Shown here: positions 44,111-61,494 of the stretch, in pieces | How positions within the stretch are numbered: position 1 is the stretch's first letter | Layout: each line of letters begins with the position of its first letter | Assembly (NCBI GenBank): GCA_034190875.2 | Contig: CM067351.1 | Span: 3,462,155 to 3,526,154 of the forward strand | Length of the DNA stretch: 64,000 nucleotides | Direction: 5' to 3' | DNA from: Urechis unicinctus | Lineage: Eukaryota; Annelida; Polychaeta; Xenopneusta; Urechidae | Made by a program: the position numbers and the translations under genes | Notes under the pieces: model-generated | Database searches by the model: none | The model's input: the letters and a program-made list of their open reading frames with translations, nothing else | What the model was told of the DNA's origin: nothing

Positions 44111-46040
44111 CTATTATATACCTCTAGTACAGTCTAGTATTTGTATGTAAATGTATCACAGAATATACAGTTCGCTACAGGTACTTTTTGCGTTTAGCAA
44201 AAACAATTTTCGATTTGATACCAAGGAGAACCACTACGATAAAGACGGGTTCACCTTACGATGTTTCTCATATTTGGAGATAAGCATTTCTCACAAATGT
44301 TAACTTAATCAAATCTGTTTAACTGCTGCAAGTTGTTGCCTTTAACTGGGCATTGCGTAATTGGGTATGAAAAAAATACCTAAATATCTTGCAAGTTCAC
44401 TCTCTTGCCATTGAACTTTGACGACTATAAGTTTGTTTTAATCTTCACTCCCAAAGTGGTTAATCGTGGTTGAGTGATCAGGATGACTTGATGAAAACAT
44501 TATCACAGAAATATTTATGTCGAATATCTGATTTGAGACCACATTATATCCTATCGATGGTCAGTTGACGCAACATAATGACTACAAAAGCAGCCCCATT
44601 AGTCGTCCTATCCCGACCACTTCTATTCCTCCTGTTCTTCTGGCGGCACTTATAGCGCTGTCTTACCACGTCTTACACAGCAGTCATTATCGAGATGCCT
44701 CTTACATCCTCTAATTCACCAATAAGTCATTCATTAAGTGAAGAGGTCAGGACACATTGCACTGAATGACCCTTCTGGGGGATGTGGAGGAATCAAGTTG
44801 AGATGAAGCAGCATACCTGTGTTCCCAGTTCTCTATTTAATCTCCACGACTGATTACCGATGCTTTATATACACCAGGTTCACCTCCCCTCCGCATGCAC
44901 GGTATGATAGACGGGCATTGGCGCGGGCCAGCCAGTGATGAAGAGGTACCCTGATCTGGCGGCCACTGCATCAGCGCCGTGTGGGATGCGATGCAGATCC
45001 GCTGTACCTTACCTCATGTAAGCAGCGTCTTCCTCATCGCATTCATCAAGCTTACCTTCAAAGCTGGCTCCTCCGAGCCGATCAGACGTCCATCCATCTC
45101 TCTTATCGAATGTCGGAGATTAAACGACAAGCCACGATCGTGTCCACCAACTGTTATTTGATGTTTAAGTTTGAAAAAGAGGATTCCTCGGAAATATTTA
45201 TCCACGCACTCGGGGATTTAATTGAAGAACTGCGTACAAATTCCAAGGACTTATAAAGTACATAATTTGCACGTGTTCACATGAACACAATATTTCCATC
45301 CTCTTTATTATTGTGCCTTTTAGATATATTTATAAACAATAGTCACCCAACCTTCACCCGTCAAAGTGGTCTCATGACATCGTCCGGCGCCAGCGAGGAG
45401 GCAACTGATTTCTATGCTAGAAACTCCTTACATACGTCATATTTTCTAAAATCGTCCTCGTCTCCTTCGTGAATGACGCTTTTTGCAGGCTCAGCTAATT
45501 CGCTTGTGTGACTTTCACACAGTACCTCCACCATGAAAGCTGATATGGTAAAGCACCTGAATATTCCGCCCCATAAAACACGGCCAATTGGATGGGTCAC
45601 TAGTGTCATTCAAGACGGCCTCTCTACCAACAGATTGTTTTTATATTAATCAACATTCCTATTGTAAGGAACCCGGGTATAATTGATAGAACCCAGGTGA
45701 CATGCGCAGTGGCAGCAAGGTGATGAGACTGGCGATATACACCCCCTCCTCTCAGACCAAGGCGCAGCAGTGGGGGTGTCTACTCGCCTTCACGAGATCA
45801 GGGTAGAATTCCCAGGTTATCATTGCTTTATGTCGATGTATCGTCATTTTAAAGCTTAATCGCTGAATAAACGCGCTTAGTTTACAGGCCCGTGTAAATT
45901 AGTAGTGATTTCCTTTCCATGCACATTCCTGTGGAAATGTGCATGATATTTCTGTATTCATGTGCACTCATGGTATTGCAGTCATATACTGTCTGTTTAA
46001 CGGTTTATAAAGCAAGCTTGCGCTAACAACAAGGACCATC
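44111..46040. other. intergenic, no gene supported
   Basis: Open frames of 60-91 codons overlap on both strands near 44980-45260, one with a mildly protein-like end (FKFEKEDSSEIF). I see no family or splice context for them. No strong repeat. Confidence 0.4.
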
Positions 46041-46043
46041 ATA

Positions 46044-46155
46044 TCATAGTAGTAGTAGTAGTAGTTGTTGTTGCTGCTGCTGTTGTAGTTGTTGTTGCTG
46101 TTGTTGTTGCTGCTGCTGTTGTTGCTGCTGTTGCTGCTGTTGTCGTTGTTGCGGC
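46044..46155. repeat. (GTT/GCT)n trinucleotide tract
   Basis: About 110 bp of mixed gta, gtt and gct triplets. The minus strand encodes a poly-Asn/Ser/Tyr frame that is a product of the repeat. Confidence 0.95.
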
Positions 46156-46562
46156 GACTGATATCATATTTATGCGAACACGCATAGATAAATTGAGGCG
46201 CACTGATTCCATGGCGTTTCTGTGGCGTTTTGTGTAACTGTACCACTTCTTACATCTCGCTACACCAACAGCGGACGATTACCGGCCTACAACGATTCGG
46301 TCAGGCTGAAGGCAAAAAGACACGAAACTCGTTCGCACTTATTAAATGATTATTTGTTCATTTCGTTTGACCATTTATTTTATATTTGGCCATGTACGTT
46401 TTTCATTAGCTACATGAGAATAAAAAGCCATATATTCCCCTCTTCCCTTCACTCTGGTGTCACTCTGGCTCTGAATTCGTTTTACCATTCCCTTTTTCAT
46501 TGCTTTCCATTTATACCAACTCTCTTCCCTCCAATTCCCAGTTTCTCATCGTCAGCACACCA

Positions 46563-46568
46563 CCTCTA

Positions 46569-46607
<39 letters not shown>

Positions 46608-46895
46608 ATCTCTCTCGATCAATCTATCTCTCTCTATCTCTCTCTCTCTATCTCTCTCGATCAATCTATCTCACTCTCTCTATCTCTCTCTCCCTTTCTC
46701 TCTCTCCCTCGCTCTATCTCTCTCTATCTCTCTCGATCAATCTCACTCTCTCTATTTCTCTCCCTTTCTCTCTCTCCCTCGCTCTCTCTTTCTCTCTCCC
46801 TTTCTCTCTCTCCATCGCGCTCTCTCTGTCTCTCTCTCCCTCTTCTCTCTCTCTCTATTCTCTCTTTCTCTCTCTCTCGCTATATATATATCTCT
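46563..46895. repeat. long interrupted (CT)n array
   Basis: About 330 bp of CT with tatct and gatcaat interruptions in higher-order units of about 44-66 bp (tctctcgatcaatctatctc). The 237- and 195-codon plus-strand open frames across it are repeat translations. Confidence 0.96.
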
Positions 46896-46944
46896 CACCC
46901 GCAATCTATTTCAGAATCTAACTACATTATCATAATGCAACTTG

Positions 46945-47042
46945 CTATTTTTTCTGGAGGGCGCCGTATAGTACGTAAGCAGATTATCCGGTCGGCCAAC
47001 AAGCACATTAGCATGGGTAAACAAAACCTCCCTCCGACAATC
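46945..47042 (+). repeat. module tail segment after the CT array
   Basis: The stretch cgtatagtacgtaagcag, attatccggtcggccaacaa, gcacatta and aaaacctccctccgac matches the segment that follows the CT array in modules A (25700-25785), B (30970-31055) and C (36932-37012). It is the farthest recognisable trace of the module. Confidence 0.8.
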
Positions 47043-48064
47043 CACGCTGCCCCCGCTCTTCCGCCATTTGTTCATCCCGCTCTTTGACAAATAAGCGCAT
47101 CACGTGAGCCCGATTACGACGCAAACTGTAAGTGGGAGGCTGACCGAGAGCGACCTGTAACCTTGTTGTTAAAGTGGCCTTAGCTTCCTCAGACAATAAA
47201 CATTACGGCGGAGAATTAGGCTAAATTGATGCTATCATATCAGGGCGTTTACTCAACACGAAAACAATTTAATATTGCACCAGATTGACTTGGAGTTGGG
47301 ATAAAATCAGAGGTTTTATGTGAGTACACTGATATTTAGAGCCACTTGGTTACTTGCTGTACATTGAGAAGCTGAAAGGTTCGTGTTAGCAGCGGACAAG
47401 ACAAGACTAATTGGTTTATACATGTTCTCGACGACTCATTTCTGGGACCCAAATCTAACACACTGGGTCCGTGACGTCCCTGGAACGAGTCCCCCTCCCC
47501 CAGGGATAGGTTCTGCCCATGCGCCTCCATCAATCTTGAGCTGCTGCGGCCGGATATCGTCTGCTTTGCTCGGGGTGGCGGGAACGCCGACGTGACTCCT
47601 GCATTGGGCTGTGTAAACGTTCTGACACGAGTGATGACTGAAATTTGCCATGAGACGCTCTGTACATAGGCGAATGGGAGGAAACCGGGAAAAACTAGCG
47701 CAAATACTGCTGCAGCGGGCGAGTTATTCGGTGGCTTGTGCGCCTGTGCGAGCGAAAGAATCGCTGCATGCTTAACTTGGGCTGCTGAGTCAAATCAACT
47801 TGCTGAATACTTAGCATTGTTATTTCTGGCGTTAGAGAGGAAACTTTGTCGTGCGAGGATAGTGTGTCGATGTACAATCAGCTATTAGGAATTGTGGAAG
47901 CTCTAACCGGCTTCTTCTGACCACACGTCGGCTTTGTCTTCACGCGAATTTTCTTGTGAAGTTGCTGGTGGAGTTTCCTTCAAGTAGTTAGCGGCCTGAA
48001 GCGGATATCATTGGAGCAGACGACAGTAGTCGATGATGATGATTGGGCGCACTTCACTCTCGCC
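47043..48064 (+). other. region upstream of the NK4 gene
   Basis: GC-richer than its surroundings, with no coding match. Presumably the promoter and 5' untranslated region of the homeobox gene. No TATA box could be chosen with confidence. Confidence 0.4.

Positions 48065-48071
<7 letters not shown>
48033..48071 (+). promoter_or_regulatory. upstream ORF overlapping the NK4 start
   Basis: A 12-codon frame (ATGATGATGATT... to TAG at 48069-48071) starts 32 bases before the NK4 start codon and ends just inside it, in another frame. If it lies in the mRNA it could lower initiation at the main ATG. Whether transcription starts upstream is not known. Confidence 0.35.
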
Positions 48072-53109
<5,038 letters not shown>

Positions 53110-54750
53110 CAATGAAAGGCTAGTCCGCCACAGTTGAACTGCTCAGTTTTCCCTTAACTACTTCATCTGTGTGCAGTGGTATGGTTACGTGCTAATTAAT
53201 AACTTATACCACAGACCTCGGGGTGTTCTCTATCGCGCTTCGTGCCTTTTACTCAGGGTGTATTTGCACAGCCACTTATTATCCGGCTTGTGACTTTGCT
53301 GAGCCGTTCAAGTCTGCCAGCCGTGACCATTCAAATCTGCTTTTGTTATAACCATGATTCTACGCGAAAAACGTTAAGTCCTGATATTTAATTGTCCAAT
53401 GTGGAATATATTGCCGCAGGCTCTGCATCATGCGCAGACCGGATCTGGAACTCTCAAATGTTGATAATTACTATTTACAACGCTGTTCAATCGCAATTCG
53501 AATGTGCCTTGTTTATTTCATAATATGAATTATGTTTTCACAAAGTAACCTTATTCTGCTCAAATGATTCAGTTTATTACAAACTAATGGACAGTTTTGA
53601 TGTATAGCAAGATAATTGTTAAGTTCTCTATGTTGTCAAACATCAAAATCAATGCAGTAGCGAAAAACTATCTATTGGTTTGAGAATACCAGACGAATAT
53701 TTGGGAAAATAGCCTTGCTCAAGTTATGGTTACTCATGGACTTTTATGATGATCTAGATGGAACTGGACATTGGTAGATGTTTATAGAAATGTGACATTA
53801 GAAATATAGGCGCTGATTGGGTGACATCCGGTAATGATAGCTGCTTGTACTGAGCTATATGTATACATTGGTGAATTGTGTATGTGCATTACTCGAACAC
53901 CAAGCCTACTACTCGTGGATATCCTTGAATCGAAGTTCTTTTCGGTGCATTTCAAAGAGTACATTTAACAATACTATATGCACTCTCAACTATCTATAAA
54001 GCTACCCTATCTTGTTCATCCCAAAACCCACGTTTCTCGTTACCTTACATCTCAAAGCAGCATCTCAAAGCCAAAAGCAATTTATGATTCTTTCTTGAAA
54101 CGTACAGGAGGAGCATGGGAATATTTCGTGTACTAAGGATATCTTATTAATGGCTTTGAGGAACCTTCAGGCGCACGCGTCCAGCAATGTGCGCGAGCTA
54201 TTTGGCCTGACAGGCGTTTTAACCGCGAAGACGGATGTGAGTTGCCCCTGTCTGCTAGCCGCTGGGGCTGTCACCTGTTACTGGCTCGGCACCAGCCTAC
54301 CGAACTGATAGTTTGGTTTAATGGTCGAGCACCACCGGCTACCACTCCAACACAGATAGCTACAAGCAAGGTGCATTCTGCCAGGAACGTTGATTTATTG
54401 CCGCCGCGCTGGATTTGAATTCTGCGCTAACCACGTGATTAGCGCGCATGCGCAACTGTTTACGCGCAGTGCATTTGTTTGGGTTTCATTTCCACCGAAA
54501 TTGTCGATCAAAACGTCACTTTAAGGAGTAAGTTAAATAATGAATGGTTTTAACTTATAATTTTTTTTTATGAATGTGGTTATATGTTGACAAACGTAGC
54601 TAAACTTCAGTAACTGTGTTTATATTTATCCTGTAAATAGAATTAATTCATCCATGACCATTAAATATAATCAATGAATATGATGGCAGTGGCTTTGAAT
54701 TTTTTTTCCAATAAAGTGCCTAAAACTTTAGTGGTCAAGATACATGCCGA
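53110..54750 (+). other. NK4 3' region and downstream spacer
   Basis: No further coding sequence. The stretch after the TGA probably holds the 3' untranslated region. The only clear AATAAA noticed on this strand is near 54711-54716 (ccaataaagtg), which would give a 3' untranslated region of about 1.6 kb. This is tentative. Confidence 0.35.
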
Positions 54751-54754
54751 CAAC

Positions 54755-56022
54755 CCTAGCAACCTTGGTAAATGCTGACAGCCATTGTTGTCTTGATACA
54801 AGGTGATAACAATTGTTGCCTTGATACATGGTGACCAACCTAGCAGCCTTGATACATGGTGACAACCATTGTTGTCTTGATACATGGTGACAACCATTGT
54901 TGTCTTGATACATGGTGACAACCATTGTTGTCTTGATACATGGTGACAACCATTGTTGTCTTGATACATGGTGACAACCATTGTTGTCTTGATACATGGT
55001 GACAACCATTGTTGTCTTGATACATGGTGACAACCATTGTGTTGTCTGGTGATACATGGTGACATGGTGACAGCCATTGTTGTCTTGATACATGGTGACA
55101 ACAATTGTTGTGTAGATACATGGTGACAGCCATTGTTGTCTTGATACATGGTGACAGCCATTGTTGTGTAGATACATGGTGACAACAATTGTTGTCTAGA
55201 TATATGGTGACAACCATTGTTGTCTTGATACATGGTGACAACCATTGTTTTCTAGATACATGGTGACAGCCATTGTTGTCTTGATACATGGCGACAACCA
55301 TTGTTGTCTTGATACATGGCGACAACCATTGTTATCTTGATATATGGTGACAACCATTGTTGTCTTGATACATCGTGACAACCAATGTTGTCTAGATACA
55401 TCGTGACAACCATTGTTGTCTTGATACATGGCGACAACCATTGTTGTCTTGATATATGGTGACAACCATTGTTGTATTGATACATGGTGACAACCATTGT
55501 TGTCTTGATACATGGTGACAACCATTGTTGTCTTGATACATGGTGACAACCATTGTTGTCTTGATACATGGTGACAACCATTGTTTTAGATACATGGTGA
55601 CAACCATTGTTGTCTTTGTCTTGATACATGGTGACAACCATTGTTGTCTTGATACATGGTGACACCATTGTTGTCTTGATACATGGTGACAGCCATTGTT
55701 GTCTTGATACATGGTGACAACAATTGTTGTGTAGATACATGGTGACAGCCATTGTTGTCTTGATACATGGTGACAACCATTGTTGTCTTGATTCTTGGTG
55801 ACAACCATTGTTGTCTTGATATATGGTGACAATCATTGTTGTCTAGATACATGGTGACAACCATTGTGGTCTTGATACATGGTGACAGCCATTGTTGTCT
55901 TGATACATGGTGACAACCATTGTTGTCTTGATTCTTGGTGACAACCATTGTTGTCTTGATACATGGTGACAACCATTGTTGTCTAGATACATGGTGACAA
56001 CCATTATTGTCTTGATACATGC
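54755..56022. repeat. 28-bp minisatellite, about 45 copies
   Basis: Units of gatacatggtgacaaccatt + gttgtctt run for about 1.27 kb. Variants include gacagcc, gacaaca, ctagata and gtgtaga. A few compound units point to expansion in blocks of several repeats. The minus strand shows several overlapping open frames of 117-194 codons, which cycle through frames because 28 is not a multiple of three. There are no unique spacers, so this is not a CRISPR-like array. Confidence 0.97.
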
Positions 56023-57130
56023 TGATAACTCATGGTGTCGGACGTCTTCAATGATAGCCCAGGATGGTTTTAGTGCTTATCGGTGATATAATTAGATTTC
56101 ATTGCTGTTACATACAGAGCATATGAAGGGGATATACCATGTTTCAGCATGTTTCAGCATGTCACATGCAAACATATTTTAAATGAGGAAGAGTGAGGGA
56201 ATGAAAAGGCTCGATAACTCAAGTGTTATCAGCTAAGGTTTTGGCAATACTTGCTTCAACACAGAAGTTAGGCAAATTAACGGTTTCTAAAAGAACGTCA
56301 TTGTCTGAAGGATGAGGGCGTCCGTTTATGGCGCCCGCGTGGGGAAGGCGAGCGAGATGTCGGAATGTCTGGCGCTTCTCGGATCTGTTTTGTGTAGCAG
56401 GGCAAGAGCCTCCGGGGGAGGCAACCACGACCCTACGTGTGCCGGGATCAGGCTTCTCCCTCGGCCGCATCCTCCTTCTTAAAAAAACAGGCATAGCTTT
56501 AAGATAAAAGCTATGTATGTTGTTGGGTGCTTGGTGCCGAGTCGTCGCTGGCTCTAAGATAAGAAGTCACATGGCTATGTGCCTATAGTCTCCTGGGAAT
56601 GCTTGCTCCAGGGTTATAACAATTTATCAACGTTCGGTGACACTGACTTTGCAAACAAAATATCAGGATTTGTATATCTTTTCACCCTAACTGTTTTTTT
56701 CCCGGGCAATGATGTTGTAAACATTGCTTACGCATGAACTGCGGCCCCTATACCACGTGACGGATGGTGGTGTTGTCACTGGGGTTCCGTAGTTGACAAA
56801 GGCAGATGCGTTATGCTTCAGCGTCAAATCGAATCACACGCAACTCAAAAAGCCAGTTATCATAACCACAGAGAAAGCTCATAACCACATCCGCTACATA
56901 CATAACCACTCTCTCTCTCATGGCGCGTGGGAGGAAAACCACGCCTTTGTTGTTGTGGCTGTAACAACTCGTTACAAACTGCTATCTTTACTGCAAGACA
57001 CAAAGGCTGTTAGCTTATCTAGGATGAAAGAGAGGGCTGTAGGTTGCAGAAGGTAGAGGATGAGATGCGAGAGGTTAATGTGTAGACCTCCATGGAGGTA
57101 CCATCGCGGGGGGTGTAGGTGGTATGGACC
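56023..57130. other. intergenic, no gene supported
   Basis: A 91-codon minus-strand frame at 56219-56494 is rich in Arg and Pro; its last third (LLETVNLPNFCVEASIAKTL) looks more protein-like. I cannot assign it. Nothing else was recognised. Confidence 0.3.
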
Positions 57131-57133
57131 ATG

Positions 57134-57232
57134 TGCACTCGAGTCATAAAGCGCCCCTCCTCTTTGGATCCTGGTATATATGTCCATATATACTTGTAGC
57201 CAGAGAGGAGGGCGTTCTATGACTCGAGGACC
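57134..57232. repeat. inverted repeat (foldback), about 30-bp arms
   Basis: The left arm cactcgagtcataaagcgcc + cctcctctttgg pairs with the right arm ccagagaggagggcg + ttctatgactcgag across a loop of about 30 bp containing tatatatgtccatatata. A few mismatches are present. It may be a short foldback element. Confidence 0.7.
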
Positions 57233-57299
57233 TGTGGAATGTACCTGGCCCAGATGAGGTCGGAATCAGGTGGTACATGACATGCGGACGTCACTCAAC

Positions 57300-57470
57300 C
57301 ATTCTTATCACCATCGTCATCTTCTGCGGTGTTTTCTTATTCTTCTTCGCTCTGTTTGAGAATCTCATAAGCGTCATAACCCTTGTCGATATCGTATTCA
57401 TCATCATGATCATCATTATAATCGTAATTATTACAATCATGAGCATTATAAGCCTTCAATTTATCTTGTC
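57300..57470. repeat. ATC-rich low-complexity stretch
   Basis: Repeated atc, att and ata triplets give an Ile-rich 66-codon frame that mimics a membrane protein. I regard it as low complexity. Confidence 0.6.
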
Positions 57471-57473
57471 ATG

Positions 57474-57650
57474 TTAACATGACGACGAGCAGGCGACTCG
57501 CGACCCGTCAGCCTACACACCCCATTACACAGTCACGTCGACATGACGCCGCGCAGGCGACTCGCGACCCGTCAGTCTACATCCTACTTCACGTCAACAT
57601 GACGACGAGCTCGCGTCCCACGTCCCGTCAGCCTACACTCCCCATCTCCC
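57474..57650. repeat. tandem repeat of 57-64 bp, three copies
   Basis: Three units start acatgacg(a/c)cg and contain gcgactcgcgacccgtcag + cctacac, ending near a cac(g)tc string. The third is the most diverged. Confidence 0.8.
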
Positions 57651-58684
57651 AGCCCTGACTCTGTCACAGCGTCCCGTGACTCTGTGTTTGACAGGGAGGT
57701 CGCTATTTTGACGTGCCCTCACATTGCACCACTATTCATCTCCGTCTCGTTATCCCCACGGAACACCTGCATATAGCCTGGCCACGACCGGCGGCCGCTC
57801 TGTACCACGACCGCCAGACGCCGGCAAACCATATCAGCTCGTCATATAGCTAGCTACAAGAGCAATTAGGTATTTGGCTTACTGGTGAGCAAATAAAAAT
57901 GCTGCTTGCAATGTAACCAGAGAGCATTTTCATGTTGCAAAAGAAAACTAAGAGAAGCTATTTGCCCGATAGTGATTGTAGCTGATATGGCGCTGGGGTC
58001 TGGGGATCTATTGGCGATTACGGAGGTTTGGATCCCGTCTGGAGAAGAGTGTAGGGATCCAACCTTGGTGAAGTCTCCACGGTTCAATCTCACTAATGGC
58101 TAGTTGACGTTTGTCGGGCATTTGGCGCATATGCATGGCGGTTTTTTAGGATATGCTTTGCATAACAAACAGATGTTTTCTGGCGATGCCTTTGATCCGA
58201 TGTTTGGGATATTAAGCTGCGGTAGATGATGTTTCCATTGATGGCTTTGTGTCACTCAACAAATGGAAACAATGGAAATTGTGTGACTGCTTGTTGTTGG
58301 ATTAAGACAATGAACGTCATCCTTTAAAGATATATTATCTGGAAGCCTTCATCTCAGAAACCTAGTGACAACAGTGCTCATGTTAGCAGCATTATAATGG
58401 CTTCACGTAGCGCTTATCATCTACATAACAGGATGTTTTACTTTGACAAATTCGCCTCAGCTTCCCTTGTAATTTGTTAATATAATCCAATAATCCTACT
58501 TTCCAAAGCTGGATATTCAAATATCCGCATCCATTCCTCTAGCCAGATAAATTGTTCAAATTAATTCATAATGACACGATCTTCCCCTGAGACAAATTCG
58601 TTAGCCCACGGGGAACGATTTTCCAGATTAAGGCATGATTCGAAACAGAGGTTGTATGTCATTGTTTACATGCTGTGGTGGCAG
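57651..58684. other. intergenic or intronic, no gene supported
   Basis: No exon recognised. It may be intron of a gene ending at 58773, but no upstream exon could be identified. Confidence 0.3.
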
Positions 58685-58773
58685 GCGGTCCCGACTTCAA
58701 GGAGATCCAGTCACTAGGAGCTGACCACAAAGAAGTCGCCTTCCACGACTTCCTGGAACTGCCCGGCCAGTAA
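58685..58773 (+). CDS. candidate terminal coding exon, unknown gene
   Basis: A good acceptor (gtggtggcag) is followed by an open frame in phase 1, translating as GPDFKEIQSLGADHKEV then AFHDFLELPGQ and a stop. Composition and acidic/hydrophobic patterning look like real protein, unlike neighbouring DNA. I do not recognise the family and found no partner exon upstream, so its gene may start far away or it may be a relic. No clear polyadenylation signal follows closely. Confidence 0.35.
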
Positions 58774-59700
58774 ATTACCCCGTTCATCCCCTCTCAACAC
58801 TAATCAGGCACAACCTTCATTCTTTGAACAGATTCGACTCGAATTATTTGAAATGGAGTTAAGTGTCATCCGTTTAAAATAGTACACAGTTTGCGTAAAT
58901 AGCAGCAATATGTTCACAAGCAAACAGACTGAGAGCCGGGAGCTACCTTAAACCTCTCAGCTTAGAGGGCATGATACGGGCCCGAGAGGGCTTACCCTAT
59001 CAGTGAGCCTCATCTGAGAGGATCAAGACCTCCGCTGAGGATCAGTACCTACAGAGGGATAGCCTGAGGTGAGGCTGTTGAGGCAGACGGGTTGTGATGG
59101 GGATACAGCCAGCGCTGACAGAGGCTGTGGCTACAAGAAGGTCACCTGGAACATTTGCTGAGGCATTTCTTCTATTGCTTGGCGAGGCTGAAGGGCTTTA
59201 TGTCCAAATATTTTTATGATGAAAAACAAGTCAAGTGCATGATTGCTAAGCGTGCATTTGTTCCACTGCCTACTTAGTATTCATATTCTGGCGCACTAAA
59301 CGAGAATCTACTGAGATTAGGAATCAGTTCTCCAATAGCTGTTTTATTAACCGCCAGACGTTACTGGAGTACGGCCCTAACAACTACCATTGATAGGACC
59401 AATGGAGCGTATCTTCATCAAGCCGTCCATTCAACCAACTTCATGATTTAACTAAGCGGTTGTCGAGTATATTTTACGACATTCTAAAAAGGAGCCACTC
59501 CATAAGTTCAAGGTGTAAAATTGTCAACCGTGTGGGAGGCAGCCGCTTACGCATTAAACCTGACAAGTTAAACCGTCAGTGCTTAACCCGGTACAATATA
59601 CAACACGTCAACTCATTTCTACGCAAGCGGCTTGAATACACTTCTTCCTTGTGCCCAGCAGCATCCATCATCCTAATTAACATAAAGACACATATAAATG
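58774..59700. other. intergenic, no gene supported
   Basis: One 94-codon plus-strand frame (59460-59744) runs into the AT array and shows no family. A short gc-rich stretch near 58930-59120 has repeated gaggctg/gaggatc strings without clear periodicity. Confidence 0.4.
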
Positions 59701-59765
59701 CATGTATAATATATATAAATATATATGTATGTATATATATATAGATATATTTAAATTTGAATATA

Positions 59766-59852
<87 letters not shown>

Positions 59853-59928
59853 TGTATTATATGTAATTTGAAAAAAATGAATGTAGTAGTGAAAAATAAG
59901 TAAATATGTGTATATATATTTATATATA

Positions 59929-59999
<71 letters not shown>

Positions 60000-60014
60000 A
60001 TATATCTATATATA

Positions 60015-60052
<38 letters not shown>
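59700..60052. repeat. compound (TA)n microsatellite
   Basis: Two long TA tracts, about 59750-59848 and 59920-60050, the latter with tctata interruptions. They are separated by an AT-rich unique spacer of about 75 bp. The 168-codon minus-strand frame is a repeat translation. Confidence 0.97.
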
Positions 60053-60053
<1 letters not shown>

Positions 60054-60469
60054 GCAAATTTGCAACAATTCCAATACAGCAATAACTCAGCGTTTCGCAG
60101 TATAAAACTGCCTCTCTAATTACAAATATCATCAATGCAATGAGTTTTATAACCTCAGCTGCTCGTATTAAGCAGCTGAGTTCCAATTTCTACCAATGGA
60201 CGGAAATTTAATCTTCCGTAACCAGTCATTATCCTCTGAAGAGAGTCGGAAGTAAGCATGGAGCGCTGGGACAATGATCGGTTGTGATGAGAATGACCCT
60301 ATATGCCGCCACCAGCTCGCTAGGAACAATGACTTGGTGATATAGTATAATGAGCCTCAGAGATTATCACTTGGGGCGCCCTTAAAGTAGTGCCCTTTTC
60401 TCCTTTGTATTGCCCGTCGATTGTTGCTTTTATAGACACATTGTTGGACTACTAGTTTTTGTTGGTGGG

Positions 60470-60542
60470 GTAGAGGTTGTAGGGCGTGTCAATAACAATA
60501 GGTGCGGTAGGGGTTGTAGGGCGTGTCAATAACAATAGGAGT
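60470..60542. repeat. 37-bp tandem duplication
   Basis: Two copies of ggttgtagggcgtgtcaata + acaatagg with a gtgcggtagg linker. Confidence 0.85.
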
Positions 60543-61494
60543 TGTCAGGCTGCGGCCATAGAGCACCGACTGGTTTATAGTTATGTGGTATAAGAGGCAT
60601 CTAGCGCCACTCATCAGACTGTAGAGGCTGTGCTAAGAAGCACTTCAGGCATTATAAGCTCCATGCTTGGTGTCACTCGGGGCTCTGATCGCGTGGCTCT
60701 CGCCATGTTTCATGGCCCGCCAGTCAATGGCGTCACTCGCCTAATGATCCCTCTTTCCACTGAGTGAACAGTTAGGTGAGATGCGGGGGAGTTTGGAACC
60801 AGCACCCCTTCCCGCGCTGAAATAGCTCGAGACGAAAGAAGCGACCGGAAACATTCTTTTATGGATGTAATTGGCAGAGGTTTAACTGCGGAAGATGTCA
60901 TAATGAATCGGACCAAACGATCAATGCAGGGTAAAGAATCTAGCTTCGTATAAGACTGCAGTTTGTTGTTGCAGTAAAGCGGATAGGACAACACGATCCC
61001 GTTAAACACTTTTTATTCCTCGTGATTAATCACTTCCGTAAGAGGCCGGGGGACTGGGGAAGTCAGGGGAGCCATTCGTGACTCGTCAACGAACTCATTC
61101 GTCTATGACGGCGGCCAATTGTCAATGCAACGCTTTCACAAAATCGCTTTCAAATCTGATGTTTTTGCGGAAAGATCCTAACTGAGAAATGATTTTTCAT
61201 AAAGTCGTCACATTCTGTGTATGAGGTTATGCATGCAAGTGCCACTCATAACCAGGCTGGAAGAATAATGCTAACACTTCCGCGTCCGTGTGCGCAAGAT
61301 GGATGCTCGTGTTAAGGCAGACAGACAGGTGGTTGACGGCACGCGAACACTTAACTTCATCAAATTAATCTACTCACATTCAAGTTCAAATAAGGACTAA
61401 TAACACATTAATCTTAGATGTTTCGGTATCAGACCATACTGTATTTGAAACAATAATTTCACTTATAATTTTGATCAGTTTGAAGAAGAGAATC
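60543..61494. other. intergenic, no gene supported
   Basis: A 99-codon minus-strand frame at 60710-61009 shows no recognisable family. No repeat was seen. Confidence 0.4.

Noticed and set aside
44981-45256. 91-codon plus-strand frame upstream of NK4
   Set aside because: Overlapping frames on both strands, no known motif and no splice signals that form a gene.
46222-46935. 237-codon open frame rich in Ser and Leu
   Set aside because: It is a translated CT microsatellite with a short unique lead-in; no domain or splice context.
54755-56022. CRISPR-like array of regular repeats
   Set aside because: Units are contiguous without unique spacers, and the genome is eukaryotic.
56219-56494. 91-codon Arg-rich minus-strand frame
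   Set aside because: Only its tail looks protein-like and I cannot tie it to a family; kept as a note in the intergenic entry.
57277-57477. Apparent 66-codon membrane protein
   Set aside because: The Ile-rich frame comes from atc/att low-complexity DNA.
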